A stretch of 64,000 nt of DNA from Fredericiella sp963839515 (GCA_963839515.1 CAWIVN010000020.1:62001-126000), one strand, 5' to 3'. Shown: positions 16,275 to 25,816, counted from the stretch's first letter. The notes: generated by a model not told the origin, from the letters alone. Translations and numbers: made by a program.

Positions 16275-16825
16275 TCCGGCTCAAATGGCGCACAGCGAAT
16301 GCGCACATCCAGCTTGCCCAACCTCAAGCCCATATCGCGTTCGATCACCTCGCGTGTGACGCCGACGACTTCATCCGTCTTCATGGGAATATCGATGTCG
16401 GGTGCAGTTTCAATTTCGAGACGGATGTCCACGGCGCCGCCGCGTGACTTGACGGCGGGAATGACGGTGATGACCTCGGCCAACTGGTCAAGATGCCACT
16501 GCAGTCTTCGCCCTACGCTGTTGGGGTCAAGCTCGGCCGAGCCGCCTTCCGTGGTGTGTATGCGCACGCCGCGCGGGCGTCCGCTCAGCACTTCGAAGAA
16601 CAGCAGCGTGCCAAACAAGAGCAGCGCACCGATGCCGATTGTAGCCTGCCAGATCAGGAAGTTCGTGGGGTTCGCTTGCTGCCACTGTGCCAACTGACCT
16701 GCAAGCGCGTCTGCCTGCGTTTGCAGCCATGCTGCGCTCGCCATCGGCGCTACGGCCAGCGTAAAGGCGGCAACAAGCAAGGCCAGCCACAGCAGGATGG
16801 CTACGATGCGGTTAAATACATTCAT
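16262..16825 (-). CDS. AmaP/Asp23-type membrane anchor-like protein
   Basis: 187 residues with two transmembrane helices (about 5-33 and 60-80) flanking a short outer loop. A cytosolic alpha/beta domain follows: AVKSRGGAVDIRLEIETAPDIDIPMKTDEVVGVTREVIERDMGLRLGKLDVRI. This layout and the C-terminal domain match the alkaline-shock membrane anchor AmaP family, in which the protein holds Asp23-like proteins at the membrane. No Asp23 gene is seen in the window. GGAG lies 7 bases before the ATG. The stop codon overlaps the scpB start, so the two are cotranscribed. Confidence 0.72.
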   Translation of the reverse strand: MNVFNRIVAILLWLALLVAAFTLAVAPMASAAWLQTQADALAGQLAQWQQANPTNFLIWQATIGIGALLLFGTLLFFEVLSGRPRGVRIHTTEGGSAELDPNSVGRRLQWHLDQLAEVITVIPAVKSRGGAVDIRLEIETAPDIDIPMKTDEVVGVTREVIERDMGLRLGKLDVRIRCAPFEPEWNN

Positions 16826-16879
16826 GCAGAGGCTCCTTCATGGCGTCTAAGCCAACCGGCTTGAGCCGGGTAGCGCGCA

Positions 16880-19681
16880 TTATACCGCATGGTCGCGCCG
16901 CCGCCGAAAGCCCCGCCACGCCAGGAGCCCTAGAACTGCCATCAGCAATATGCCAATCCCAGCTACACCCAGACCCAGCCGCCAGCCGCTCGGTTCAAAC
17001 GTGAAGACGACAGTGTGCTCGCCTGCCGGCAACGGCACGGCGCGAAACAACACGTTGGCCGGGTAAATCGCCGCTGCTTTCCCATCGACGCTGGCACGCC
17101 AGCCCGGATAGAGTGCGTCGGCTAACACGAGTACGCCGGGGGTTGCGCTGCTGGTGTGCACCTCTACACGTTCCGGGGCGTAGGCGACGATCTGCGCTGA
17201 CGAAATGCCCCCGCCGTTGCTGCCCTGCAACGCAGCCAACCCCTCGACTACCGTCAAGGGGGACACGCGGGCACTGCCGGCCAACTGCTCACGGAGCAAG
17301 GCGGTGGCTTGTTCAGGTCCGTCCGCTGCCGCTGTTTGCGTGGCAATATAGGCGCGCGGCCACAGATCTTGGTTTGCATAGATCTTGACGTCGCCGCTGT
17401 GCACGCGGCCAAAATGGCCGCGATCGCTCGGCAACAGAGCCGTAAACATGCCGGTCCGTTCATCGTAGAGCGTGGCTGCTTGCACCGCAACGGCAAAGCG
17501 GTCATCGAGCAAACGAACCTCGACTGTTTCGGGTGTAAACGGTGCGTCGAAGGGCAAGCGTACGCGATACTCCTGGCGGCCTGCATCCACGTCGCGGGCG
17601 GCGACCGTGGCGCCACTTGCCTGCGCCAGGGGGCTGTCGAGCGAACCGTCCGCCAACTGCGCGCCCGTGGCGCCGCCTGCGGTTACGGTAAACGTTTGGG
17701 AGATGCCGTCACTGCTGCGCACGTTTACACTCGCAACCGGGGTTGCCGTGCCCGCCAGTGCAGCCCACACGTCGTCGCCGGCTTCGGCAAAGGCGATCAG
17801 GTCCAGGTGCGTTGCCTCGAGGACGTCTGCGCGCTCTACTGCGACCTGTGTTGCCGGCTGCGCCTGGGAAAGACGTGCGCCAATCTGCCTGTCATAGTAC
17901 ACATCTTCAAACCAAAGGTCGCGTACCTTGTCGGTTATCAGAAACTGGACGTTCATCAGGTTGAGCAAGCTCGCAGCCGGGATCGCCTGTAACTGCTCGC
18001 GCAGGCGGCCGTCGGGTACAAGTTCGTCGGGTGGGATTAGAAGTTGGGCGAACTGGTTGTAGCGCTGGAGGGGCAGCACGCCGCCGTCAAAGCCATCGAA
18101 CGATGGGATGCGCCACAGCAGCGCCAGGTTGGGTACCAGCAGCTCCTGCACCTTCTGCGCGATCACCAGATCGTCAAAGGTGGCCTGGTCCAGCTGTGGT
18201 GGGTTGCCTTCGAGCATGATGCGCTGGTAGTCAGCCATGTCGCCCGGGTCAAAGGTGATCGTGCTCAAGCCCAAGAAGCGGCCGCCCGCCGCTGGACCAT
18301 TGACTTCCCGGTTGGGGTCAGTCAGCAGGTGGGCCGGGGCCGAACGCACGCCGTCGACGGCCTCAGGAGCGGTGGGGTGGGTGTGCGGCAGGCTGCGCGC
18401 TGCCAGCAGCAGTTCTACCGCCAGCAGCAACAGCAGCAGTGGAGGCGCCCAGCGCACCGCGGTCTTGCCCCTCTGCCCATCCTGTCTTTGTGCCAGCCAC
18501 CGCAGCAGCCACTGTGCCCCCAGCCCCGCCAGCACACCGGCGCCGTAGGTGTAGAGAAGCATCCAGCGGGCGGGCACACGAAAGAGGTCAAAGCCGGGCA
18601 CGAGTGCGTGCAGCACAAAGTAGAGTGGGTTCCAGCGACCCAGCCCCAGCGTCAGCCCAAATACGACAAACAGCAGGCCAAAGGCACGCGCGCGCCCACG
18701 CCCTTTCCAAGCGCCAAGCAGCGCCAGCGCCAGCCCGATAACCCCCACATAGGCGACAAATTCGGTGTAAGCGGGGGTGTCGAAGACTGCCTCCAAGCTT
18801 AGCAGCCCGTACGCAGGCAGCAACGTCCAGGGTAGTTGCAGCGGCTTCAAGCTGAAACTTGTGGCATCAAGGTAGCTCAGGCCCCCTGTGCGCAGCCCGA
18901 GGCCGCTAAGCTCCCAGGTGGGCAACAGCTGGGGTGCACTGACCAGCACTCCCAAGAATACGCCCACAGCATAGACGGTCAAACGTGCCAGCGTTTCACG
19001 CCACTGCCGCTCCACGAGGGGCCACAAGCACCAGATACCCAGCCCAAACAGCACGATGTAGACCGTCTGCGTGTGACCAGCCAGGAGCATAAGCGCCACC
19101 ACGATCCCCAGCGCCACGCTGCGCGCCAGCACCCCAGGCACTGCGCCCCAACGCTCCTTAACGTTGCGGCTCGTCCCCTCTACGCACAACACAGCCCACA
19201 ACCCCCATGCCGCCACGTTGAGTTGGTTGAGGTGACCCATCAGCCCGCCTACGATCCCGGCGCCGCTCAGCACCAGGGCCGTGACCAGGCTTGCCCACAC
19301 GCCGCTTCCCCAGCGCTGCAGCAGCCAATAGCCGCCCGCGCCCAGGAGCCAGGTGTGGATTGCTGCGCTCCAGTAGACCTGCCTGGTGACAGGCAGCCAG
19401 ATGAGCGGCCAGTGCAGCGGGTAGAGAACCGCTGCCTGCGGGTTGGCCAGCAGCGGCGTGCCGCCAAACAGGTACGGGTTCCAGAAGGGGATGCGCCCCT
19501 CGCGCAGTGCATTCGCCACGAAGTCGCGATAGGGGTAGAAATACAGCAGGATGTCGCCAGTGGCCAGCACCCGGTTTGTAAACAGCAACGGATAATAGAG
19601 TGCAGCCACAAACGCGGCCAGGACCAGTCCGGCAGCCAGGTGCACCCACCAAGATGGACGCGCGTGCTTGTGCATTCGCAC
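16880..19681 (-). CDS. YfhO-like multi-pass membrane protein
   Basis: 933 residues. The first about 450 residues hold many transmembrane helices (first near 13-33, LAAGLVLAAFVAALYYPLLF), with the early loop LLYFYPYRDFVANALREGRIPFWNPYLFGGTPLL that typifies GT-C glycosyltransferase-like YfhO proteins. A large outer beta-rich region follows, with PGWRASVDGKAAAI near the C-terminus, and then a last helix. In Firmicutes YfhO adds sugars to lipoteichoic acid; the acceptor here is unknown. GTG 19681 directly follows the serB stop; ATG 19675 is equally possible. A paralogue lies at 22479-24950 on the other side of serB and the FGGY kinase. Confidence 0.82.
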   Translation of the reverse strand: MRMHKHARPSWWVHLAAGLVLAAFVAALYYPLLFTNRVLATGDILLYFYPYRDFVANALREGRIPFWNPYLFGGTPLLANPQAAVLYPLHWPLIWLPVTRQVYWSAAIHTWLLGAGGYWLLQRWGSGVWASLVTALVLSGAGIVGGLMGHLNQLNVAAWGLWAVLCVEGTSRNVKERWGAVPGVLARSVALGIVVALMLLAGHTQTVYIVLFGLGIWCLWPLVERQWRETLARLTVYAVGVFLGVLVSAPQLLPTWELSGLGLRTGGLSYLDATSFSLKPLQLPWTLLPAYGLLSLEAVFDTPAYTEFVAYVGVIGLALALLGAWKGRGRARAFGLLFVVFGLTLGLGRWNPLYFVLHALVPGFDLFRVPARWMLLYTYGAGVLAGLGAQWLLRWLAQRQDGQRGKTAVRWAPPLLLLLLAVELLLAARSLPHTHPTAPEAVDGVRSAPAHLLTDPNREVNGPAAGGRFLGLSTITFDPGDMADYQRIMLEGNPPQLDQATFDDLVIAQKVQELLVPNLALLWRIPSFDGFDGGVLPLQRYNQFAQLLIPPDELVPDGRLREQLQAIPAASLLNLMNVQFLITDKVRDLWFEDVYYDRQIGARLSQAQPATQVAVERADVLEATHLDLIAFAEAGDDVWAALAGTATPVASVNVRSSDGISQTFTVTAGGATGAQLADGSLDSPLAQASGATVAARDVDAGRQEYRVRLPFDAPFTPETVEVRLLDDRFAVAVQAATLYDERTGMFTALLPSDRGHFGRVHSGDVKIYANQDLWPRAYIATQTAAADGPEQATALLREQLAGSARVSPLTVVEGLAALQGSNGGGISSAQIVAYAPERVEVHTSSATPGVLVLADALYPGWRASVDGKAAAIYPANVLFRAVPLPAGEHTVVFTFEPSGWRLGLGVAGIGILLMAVLGLLAWRGFRRRRDHAV

Positions 19682-20896
19682 CTAGTTCTCGACAATCTCC
19701 CGTTCGCGAATGCCAATCAGGTACAGCAAGCCATCCAACCCCACGTCTGTGATCGTGCGTTCTGCCTGTCGCTTCACGATAGGCTTGGCATGAAAGGCCA
19801 CGCCCAGCCCGGCCACACCAAGCATGGGCAGGTCGTTGGCCCCATCGCCCACGGCAATCGTCTGTTCGAGCGACAAGCCTTCCTGTGCCGCCAGCATGGC
19901 CAGCAGCTCGGCTTTGCGTGTGCCGTCCACAATGTCGCCTTCCAACTGGCCGGTCAACTTGCCGTCCACGATCTCCAGCTTGTTGGCAAAGACGTAGTCA
20001 AAACCAAGCCGCTTTTGCACACGTCGTCCAAAGTAGTCAAAGCCGCCGGAGAGAATGGCCAGCTTGTAGCCCAGGCGCTTAAGCGTACCGGCCATGCGTT
20101 CCGCTCCCTCGGAGAGGGGCAGAGTCTCGGCCACCTCGGCTAACACCGCCTCGTCCAACCCCGCCAGCAGTTCGACGCGCCGCGTGAGGCTCTGGCTGAA
20201 GTCGAGTTCGCCGCGCATGGCGGCCTCGGTGATAACCGCGACTTGCGGCCCCACACCGGCGCGGCGCGCCAGCTCGTCGATCACCTCGCATTGGATCAGG
20301 GTGGAGTCCATGTCGAAAGCCACCAGGCGGCGGTTGCGGCGGTAGATGTCGTCGGCATGGTAGGCGATGTCGATCCCCGTTTCGCTTGAAACCTGCCACA
20401 ACTGTTCGCGCATGGCCTTGTCATCGCCGACTGGGCCGCGCACGGTCATTTCCACGCACGCCTTGGGATGGCGCGCCGGGTTGCGCAGTGAGGGCCGGCC
20501 GGAAAGACGGGTGATCACGTCGATGTTGAGGTTGTTGGCGGCGCAGACAGCCGCCACGCGCGCGATGTGTTCGGCTGACAAGCGACGTCCCAGCAGGGTG
20601 ATCACGCGGCGCTCCTTGCCGCCTGCGGCTGCCCATGTCTCGTAGTCGTCAAGCGAGGTGGGGCGGAAGCGCACGTCCAGCCCCAGGTCGTGCCCGGCAA
20701 ACAGCAGGTCCTTGAGCACCGACGACTGGTGTTCGTCGGGCAGCTCCACCAGGATTCCCAGTGAGATGTAGTCGTGAATCACGGCCTGGCCGATGTCAAG
20801 CACGTTGACGGCGTGGTCGGCCAGGATACCGTTGAAGCGTGCGACCAGTCCGGTGCGGTCTTTGCCGGTGACATTGATTAGATAAATTTCGGACAT
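19682..20896 (-). CDS. serB: Phosphoserine phosphatase with two ACT domains
   Basis: 404 residues. Two N-terminal ACT domains (INVTGKDRTGLVARFNGIL at 7-25; RRVITLLGRRLSAEHIARVAAVC near 100-120) are followed by the HAD phosphatase core. The core shows motif I VAFDMDSTLIQCEV with the nucleophile Asp, motif II AILSGGFDYF, and motif III/IV KAELLAMLA...VGDGANDLPML. It hydrolyses O-phosphoserine in the last step of serine synthesis, and the ACT domains probably sense serine. The length fits ACT-ACT-SerB enzymes of actinobacteria and Chloroflexota. There is no strong ribosome-binding site before ATG 20896. The downstream YfhO-like gene abuts the stop codon. Confidence 0.95.
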   Translation of the reverse strand: MSEIYLINVTGKDRTGLVARFNGILADHAVNVLDIGQAVIHDYISLGILVELPDEHQSSVLKDLLFAGHDLGLDVRFRPTSLDDYETWAAAGGKERRVITLLGRRLSAEHIARVAAVCAANNLNIDVITRLSGRPSLRNPARHPKACVEMTVRGPVGDDKAMREQLWQVSSETGIDIAYHADDIYRRNRRLVAFDMDSTLIQCEVIDELARRAGVGPQVAVITEAAMRGELDFSQSLTRRVELLAGLDEAVLAEVAETLPLSEGAERMAGTLKRLGYKLAILSGGFDYFGRRVQKRLGFDYVFANKLEIVDGKLTGQLEGDIVDGTRKAELLAMLAAQEGLSLEQTIAVGDGANDLPMLGVAGLGVAFHAKPIVKRQAERTITDVGLDGLLYLIGIREREIVEN

Positions 20897-20925
20897 AAAG
20901 AGTTTTTCATCCTATCCAGCCCACA

Positions 20926-22479
20926 CTAGCGCGGGTACCCGGTAATTTCGCGGATTTCCTTGTACAACGGTTTCAGCCGCTCGTACAACTTTAAGTAGAC
21001 CCTGCGATACAGCGCATCGTAAAGGGCGTGTGTCTGTGGATCAGGATCGAATACGCGGCCCACACGTGTCATTTCGCGCACGGCCGTGTCAAAATCGGGA
21101 TGCAGCTTCAGACCGACAGCGGCGTCGATCGCGGCTCCCAGCCCCGAAGTTTCATACACATGAGGGCGAATGGCCGGCAGGCCAAAGACGTCGGCACTCA
21201 ACTGCATTACCGCATCGCTCTGCGACCCGCCGCCTGACACCCGCAGCTCAGTGATCGGCGTGCCGGTGCGCCGCTCCAGGCGCTCCTTGCCCTCGCGCAG
21301 CCCGTAAGCCAGCCCTTCGATCATGGAGCGGTAGAGGTGTGCCCGGGTGTGCACGTCGCCAAAGCCAATCACCGCTCCCTTGGCTTCTGGCCCCGGCAAC
21401 TTGAGGCCAGGCGACCAGTATGGCTGCAGGACCAGTCCCATCGACCCCGCCGGCGCTTCGGCCAATAATTGGTCGAGCAGCACCTCGGCCGCGATGCCTT
21501 GTTCCTGGGCCAGCTGCAGCTCGACCTGGCCAAATTCTTTTTTGAACCAGCTCACCATCCAGAAGCCGCGGAAGATCTGCACCTCCAGGCTGTAGGCATT
21601 GGGCACGGCCGCAGGGTAGGGCGGAATCAGTGGAATCGGTTCGACATAACGAGTTTGGGTGTTGGTGATGGTCGCCGTCGTGCCGTAGGAGATGCAGCCC
21701 GTGTGCGCGGCCAGGCTGCCTGCGCCGATGACTTCACACGCCTTGTCGGCGGCGGCGGCGATCAATGGCAGGCCCGCCGGGATGCCCGTCGCTTCGGCCG
21801 CTTCGGCGCTGATCGCGCCCAGCTGCCCTGCTGGCGGCACCAGATCCACCAGGAGGTCGCGCGCCATCGGCACCGCCTGCCACTTCCAATCCCAACCTGC
21901 CGCCCAGCGCAGGCGCTTGTAATCGAATGGCATGAAGCCCACCTGGCAGCCGACCGAATCGGCAAACCGCCCGCACAGGCGGTACGTCAGGTAGCCGGAG
22001 AGATAGACAAATTTGTATGTCTCAGCCCAGATCTCAGGCTCATGCGTGCGAATCCAGTTTGCCTCCGCCTCCGCCTGAATGTACGAGATCGTCTCGCTCA
22101 TGCGTGAGAGCTTGAACGCCAGCCCCCACGGGCCGCCGAGCGGGCGCTGCCCTTCCGTGCGCCGCTGGTCGAGCCACAGGATGGCTGGGCGCAGTGGGCG
22201 CCCCTTGCGGTCCACATTGATGACCGTGGCGCGCTGTGTCGTCAGGCTCACCCCGGCAATGGTTTGTTTTAGCTCAGGCGCCTTCTCCCACAACTGCCGG
22301 CAAGCGGCGCACAGAGAGCTCCAATAATAGTCTGGGTTCTGTTCGGCCCACCCCGGCTGGCGTGAGAAGTAGGGTTCGATCGTGACCTGTGCCTTGGCGA
22401 CCAGGTTGCCGGCCAGGTCAAAAACCAGGGCCCGCACGCTTTGCGTTCCATTGTCGATCGCCAACAGGTGATCGCGCAT
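20926..22479 (-). CDS. FGGY-family carbohydrate kinase
   Basis: Start set at ATG 22479, where the family N-terminus begins (LLAIDNGTQSVRALVFD); the longer frame from 22581 only adds residues with no family match. This gives 517 residues. Phosphate-1 motif DNGTQS and adenosine-site motif ELRVSGGGSQSDAVMQLSADVFGLP are present, with the catalytic Asp in PLIAAAADKACEVIG. It phosphorylates a sugar or polyol; the substrate is not clear, with xylulose, glycerol or rhamnulose-type kinases as relatives. The start overlaps the TAA of the upstream YfhO-like gene (TAATG), giving translational coupling to an otherwise unrelated gene. Confidence 0.88.
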   Translation of the reverse strand: MRDHLLAIDNGTQSVRALVFDLAGNLVAKAQVTIEPYFSRQPGWAEQNPDYYWSSLCAACRQLWEKAPELKQTIAGVSLTTQRATVINVDRKGRPLRPAILWLDQRRTEGQRPLGGPWGLAFKLSRMSETISYIQAEAEANWIRTHEPEIWAETYKFVYLSGYLTYRLCGRFADSVGCQVGFMPFDYKRLRWAAGWDWKWQAVPMARDLLVDLVPPAGQLGAISAEAAEATGIPAGLPLIAAAADKACEVIGAGSLAAHTGCISYGTTATITNTQTRYVEPIPLIPPYPAAVPNAYSLEVQIFRGFWMVSWFKKEFGQVELQLAQEQGIAAEVLLDQLLAEAPAGSMGLVLQPYWSPGLKLPGPEAKGAVIGFGDVHTRAHLYRSMIEGLAYGLREGKERLERRTGTPITELRVSGGGSQSDAVMQLSADVFGLPAIRPHVYETSGLGAAIDAAVGLKLHPDFDTAVREMTRVGRVFDPDPQTHALYDALYRRVYLKLYERLKPLYKEIREITGYPR

Positions 22480-24950
22480 TAACGTGGCCTCGTCTTGCGC
22501 GGGCGCAGGAACATCGCCATCACAACGAACACGAGTCCTGCCGCCGCCATGATCAACCCCCACGTCCAACTCGCGGGCCAATAACGCAGACTGACCTTTG
22601 CCCCTCCTGCCGGCACCGGCACCGCCCGCAGCGCGCCGTTAACCTGCTCGACGGGTGCAGCCTGCCCGTTGACCGTCGCCGACCAGCCGGGATACGAAGT
22701 CTCGCTCAGCACCAGGTAACCGGCGTCCGGCGCATCCACCTGCACGTCGATCGCTGTCGGCGCATAGTGCGTCACCTGCGCTGCGCGCGGCTGATCCGGC
22801 AGGTGTAGATTCCCTAAATCGGCGTTACCTGGCGTCCACCAGGCCCGCGGCGCAAAATCGTTATTGCGATAAACCTCCAACTCGCCCACCGGCCCCAGCA
22901 CCCGCTCGAACTTTCCCTCAGGCAGCGGCGTGCCCGACCGCACCAGCACATACTTGACGTTGAGCAGGTCGTAGCGGCGCGTCTCACGCCCCCCGGTCGA
23001 TTGCCAGAAGTCACGTGCGCTGCGCAGCAGGAGCGGGTTGGCTACGCCGTGGACGTCCTGCAGCTCCGCCAGCGCCGCCGTATCCGGCTGCCACAAGTCC
23101 GCAATGTCCGTATCGGTGTCGATGCGGAACAGGTCGGGGTCAGCGCGCAGGAATTCGACGATCTCGGGATGCTGGAAGCCGCGTGTGGGGTCGCTGGGGC
23201 TGATGTCCGTGTACGCTCCCGCCGCGGCCAGTTCAAAGAACAGCAGGGCGATCAGCAGCGTCCCGCCCGGCAGCATGCCGATTTTGCCACGCCGCACTGC
23301 TGCCAGGATGATCCATGTCGCCAGCCACGCCACCAGTGCCAGCACTAATGCCAGCGACGCCAGCGATGCCCGCAGAAATGCCGTCTTGTCGGCTTGCGTC
23401 AAGAACAATGCCAGGAAGCTCAGCGGCACGGCCACGATCCCCAGGAGCAGTGCACCCCAGCGTACAAAGGCATTGAAAGCGCGTGTGCCCGATGTCCTCA
23501 AGACGTCGGAACGCCCCGGGGACATATTGTCCAGCGTACGTTCCAACGCCAAATCGAACCCCACTGCCGCCAGCACGCACATGCCGAGCGCCCACAGGAT
23601 CAGGGCGCGAGCCGGGGCGCGGAACTGGTCAAAGAACGGCAGCAGCCACGTCAACAGCCCGTGCACGATGCCATAGACGCCGAGGCTCAGCAGCAGGCCA
23701 AAGATGGCCATGCCCAACCAGACCCACAGCCAACGCCGCCGCTCGCGTCCCGCCAGCAGCAGGCCGGCCACGGCCAGGATCAGTGTCGGCACGCCTAGGT
23801 AGGGCAACTCCACCCGCTCCCACAGGCTCCAATGCAGTGCCGGTCCGCGGCCAAAAAAGCCCGGCGTCACCAAGCCCACCAGCGCCTGCACCGGGGCCAG
23901 CGAATAGGCTACCGCATCCTGATACGTAAATTCCGCCCGCACCGTGTAACGCGTCATCTCCATTGCCGGCAGCAGGATTGGCCCCATCAGAAGCGTGGCA
24001 GTTACGACCACCGCGACGCCCAACGCCAGCGCATGCAACACGGTGCGGCGGCGTTCTGGTCCAGTCACCATGCCCGCTTGTTCGGCCCGCACGTCGCCTT
24101 GTTCAGTCCGCAGGCCCACCTGCGGGCCTGGCGCCAGCCATGTCTGCACGAGCCATCCCAATGTATACAGCGCCAGCGCCAGCCCCACATAGAGTGTGCT
24201 CTGCGCATGCCCGGCATAGCTGCTTACCGCCAGCAGCACCCCGGCCAATGCAGCCCACCCCCATCCATATCGCCAACTCGTTCCCCAACGCGCTGACTCG
24301 AGCGCTCGAACATACACTGCCAGGATCCACGGCAACCAGCTCAACACGGCGATCAGGTTCAGGTTGCCCAGGTGGATGAACAGCGGGTCGCACAGCGCAA
24401 ACGCCAGCGCCCCAAACAAAGCTGCCGTCCGTGAGATGTGCGCTCGCTCGGCCGGCGACACGCCCGAATCCGTTTGCTCTATCGTCTCCAAGCGCAGCGT
24501 GCGCAGCAGCACATATAAGCCCAGGCCCGCCCAGAACAGGTGCAGAATCGCCAGCCACTGCAAGCTCGTATAGGGAAATGCAGGGTTGATGAGAAACAAC
24601 GCCAGGTTGGGCAGGTACAGGAACCCTGCTTGGATGTCGCCTACGAAGGGGGCGCCGCCGTACAAGGTTGGATTCCACAGCGGCAGGCGTCCGGCCGCCA
24701 GTTCGCCTGCTGCGAAGCGATAGGTGGGGAACAGAAAGGAGACCAGGTCGCCGCCGTCCGCCGGCTGGTAGACATCGCCGCTCAATGTGCGCCAGAAAAA
24801 TGCCCCGACGAGCACAAACAAGGCGCCGCCGGCCAGCACGTCGCGCCAGGCGGACTGCCCCGAGCGGCTATGGGAATGGCGCCCCCACGTGCGCATTGCT
24901 ATCACGGTGGCCAACCAGATTAGTCCAACGAGGAACAGAATGAGATGCAT
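22479..24950 (-). CDS. YfhO-like multi-pass membrane protein (second copy)
   Basis: Start set at ATG 24950, just before a clear membrane segment (LILFLVGLIWLATVIAM); the longer frame adds 37 residues without membrane character. This gives 823 residues. It shares with the 16880-19681 protein the early loop (VSFLFPTYRFAAGELAAGRLPLWNPTLYGGAPFVG), about 11-13 helices and a C-terminal beta domain with PGWSATVNGQAAPVEQVNGALRAVPVPAG followed by a final helix. Both are GT-C-like and may modify surface polymers or lipids with sugars. The gene is divergent from the cytochrome b5-like gene. Confidence 0.82.
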   Translation of the reverse strand: MHLILFLVGLIWLATVIAMRTWGRHSHSRSGQSAWRDVLAGGALFVLVGAFFWRTLSGDVYQPADGGDLVSFLFPTYRFAAGELAAGRLPLWNPTLYGGAPFVGDIQAGFLYLPNLALFLINPAFPYTSLQWLAILHLFWAGLGLYVLLRTLRLETIEQTDSGVSPAERAHISRTAALFGALAFALCDPLFIHLGNLNLIAVLSWLPWILAVYVRALESARWGTSWRYGWGWAALAGVLLAVSSYAGHAQSTLYVGLALALYTLGWLVQTWLAPGPQVGLRTEQGDVRAEQAGMVTGPERRRTVLHALALGVAVVVTATLLMGPILLPAMEMTRYTVRAEFTYQDAVAYSLAPVQALVGLVTPGFFGRGPALHWSLWERVELPYLGVPTLILAVAGLLLAGRERRRWLWVWLGMAIFGLLLSLGVYGIVHGLLTWLLPFFDQFRAPARALILWALGMCVLAAVGFDLALERTLDNMSPGRSDVLRTSGTRAFNAFVRWGALLLGIVAVPLSFLALFLTQADKTAFLRASLASLALVLALVAWLATWIILAAVRRGKIGMLPGGTLLIALLFFELAAAGAYTDISPSDPTRGFQHPEIVEFLRADPDLFRIDTDTDIADLWQPDTAALAELQDVHGVANPLLLRSARDFWQSTGGRETRRYDLLNVKYVLVRSGTPLPEGKFERVLGPVGELEVYRNNDFAPRAWWTPGNADLGNLHLPDQPRAAQVTHYAPTAIDVQVDAPDAGYLVLSETSYPGWSATVNGQAAPVEQVNGALRAVPVPAGGAKVSLRYWPASWTWGLIMAAAGLVFVVMAMFLRPRKTRPR

Positions 24951-24984
24951 GATCCAAGCCAGTCGGCCCTGCTGCCGGTGTGTA

Positions 24985-25013
24985 TTGTGCTGTGTATCCG
25001 CGCTGAGTATACA
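24985..25013 (+). promoter_or_regulatory. Promoter for the cytochrome b5-like gene
   Basis: TTGTGC (24985-24990), a 17-base spacer and TATACA (25008-25013). An AGAGGAG ribosome-binding site follows 9 bases before ATG 25042. Confidence 0.5.
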
Positions 25014-25041
25014 ATAGTGGCACGAGAGAGGAGCAACGGCA

Positions 25042-25284
25042 ATGATCGAACGCGAGTTCACCGACCAGCAGTTACGTGCGTATAATGGCGAGCGCGGCTA
25101 CCGCAAGTATGTCGGCTATGCCGGCGTAGTCTACGACGTGACGGACTGCCCCAAATGGCGGCGCGCCTTGCATGAGAATCAGCACTGGCCCGGGCAAGAC
25201 CTCACGAGCGAATTGGTCGACGCGCCGCACACAGCTTCCGTCTTCGACCATCCTTGCTGCAAGCGAGTCGGCATATTGCGCTAA
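25042..25284 (+). CDS. Cytochrome b5-like heme/steroid-binding domain protein
   Basis: 80 residues forming one domain: FTDQQLRAYNGERGYRKYVGYAGVVYDVTDCPKWRRALHENQHWPGQDLTSELVDAPHTASVFDHP. The pattern F-T-x-x-x-L-x-x-Y-(N/D)-G, VYDVT and the final APH match the bacterial 'predicted heme/steroid-binding protein' family. His44 and the later APH His are candidate heme ligands. It has no membrane segment, so it is probably a soluble electron carrier or ligand-binding protein. AGAGGAG precedes the ATG by 8 bases. It is followed by the Trm112-like gene, 81 bases downstream. Confidence 0.85.
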   Translation: MIEREFTDQQLRAYNGERGYRKYVGYAGVVYDVTDCPKWRRALHENQHWPGQDLTSELVDAPHTASVFDHPCCKRVGILR

Positions 25285-25365
25285 ATTTCCACCTGTCTGT
25301 ACACTTGTGCTAAGATAACTCAAGATTGATCGTCCGTTTCGTATCGTACAAACTGGAGCAAGCAA

Positions 25366-25719
25366 ATGAAGAGACTATTCCAGATCCTGTTTGTCGTCGC
25401 CATACTTGCCGGCATCGCCTACGCCTTGAAGCGCTTCCTGGCCCCCGCCAACAGCAGCTCTGCCGCTCGCAGTGGCGTCCTGCCGTCGCAGCCTATCAAG
25501 TCGTTGGACGAAGCACCGCTCGGCGGCAAGATCAGCGATGAACTGCTCAAGATCCTGGTCTGCCCCGAAGACAAAGGCCCGCTGACCTTGGTGGACGACG
25601 GCAAGTTCCTGCTCAACCCGCGCAATGGGTACAAGTACCCCATCCGCAATGGCATCCCGGTCATGTTGATCGAGGAAGGCAAGAAGTACCGCGATCCGAA
25701 CTTCGCAGCGGCGGCCTAG
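25366..25719 (+). CDS. Trm112-like protein with N-terminal membrane helix
   Basis: 117 residues. A transmembrane helix (LFQILFVVAILAGIAYAL, about 4-21) and a Ser/Ala linker are followed by a Trm112/UPF0434-type domain: ISDELLKILVCPEDKGPLTLVDDGKFLLNPRNGYKYPIRNGIPVML. The family normally has 55-70 residues and is soluble, activating methyltransferases. Only one Cys of the usual CPxC-like zinc site is kept (CPEDKG), so metal binding is unlikely. The membrane anchor is an uncommon addition. A rho-independent terminator follows. Confidence 0.75.
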   Translation: MKRLFQILFVVAILAGIAYALKRFLAPANSSSAARSGVLPSQPIKSLDEAPLGGKISDELLKILVCPEDKGPLTLVDDGKFLLNPRNGYKYPIRNGIPVMLIEEGKKYRDPNFAAAA

Positions 25720-25756
25720 CGCACGCAACCGAATCCCCCGCTACGAGACGGCGAAC

Positions 25757-25792
25757 AAACCTGGAATGGCCACAAGGTCATTCCAGGTTTTT
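25757..25792 (+). terminator. Rho-independent terminator
   Basis: A perfect 12-bp stem, AAACCTGGAATG (25757-25768) with CATTCCAGGTTT (25779-25790), a 10-base loop and a short T run. It follows the Trm112-like gene and precedes the ADP-ribosylglycohydrolase start. Confidence 0.8.
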
Positions 25793-25816
25793 GTATTGGA
25801 CCCGTGGAGACTACTC

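Noticed and set aside
18836..20143. 435-codon open frame on the plus strand
   Set aside because: Antisense to the YfhO-like and serB genes, both strongly supported; rich in His, Gln and Arg as expected of a shadow frame.
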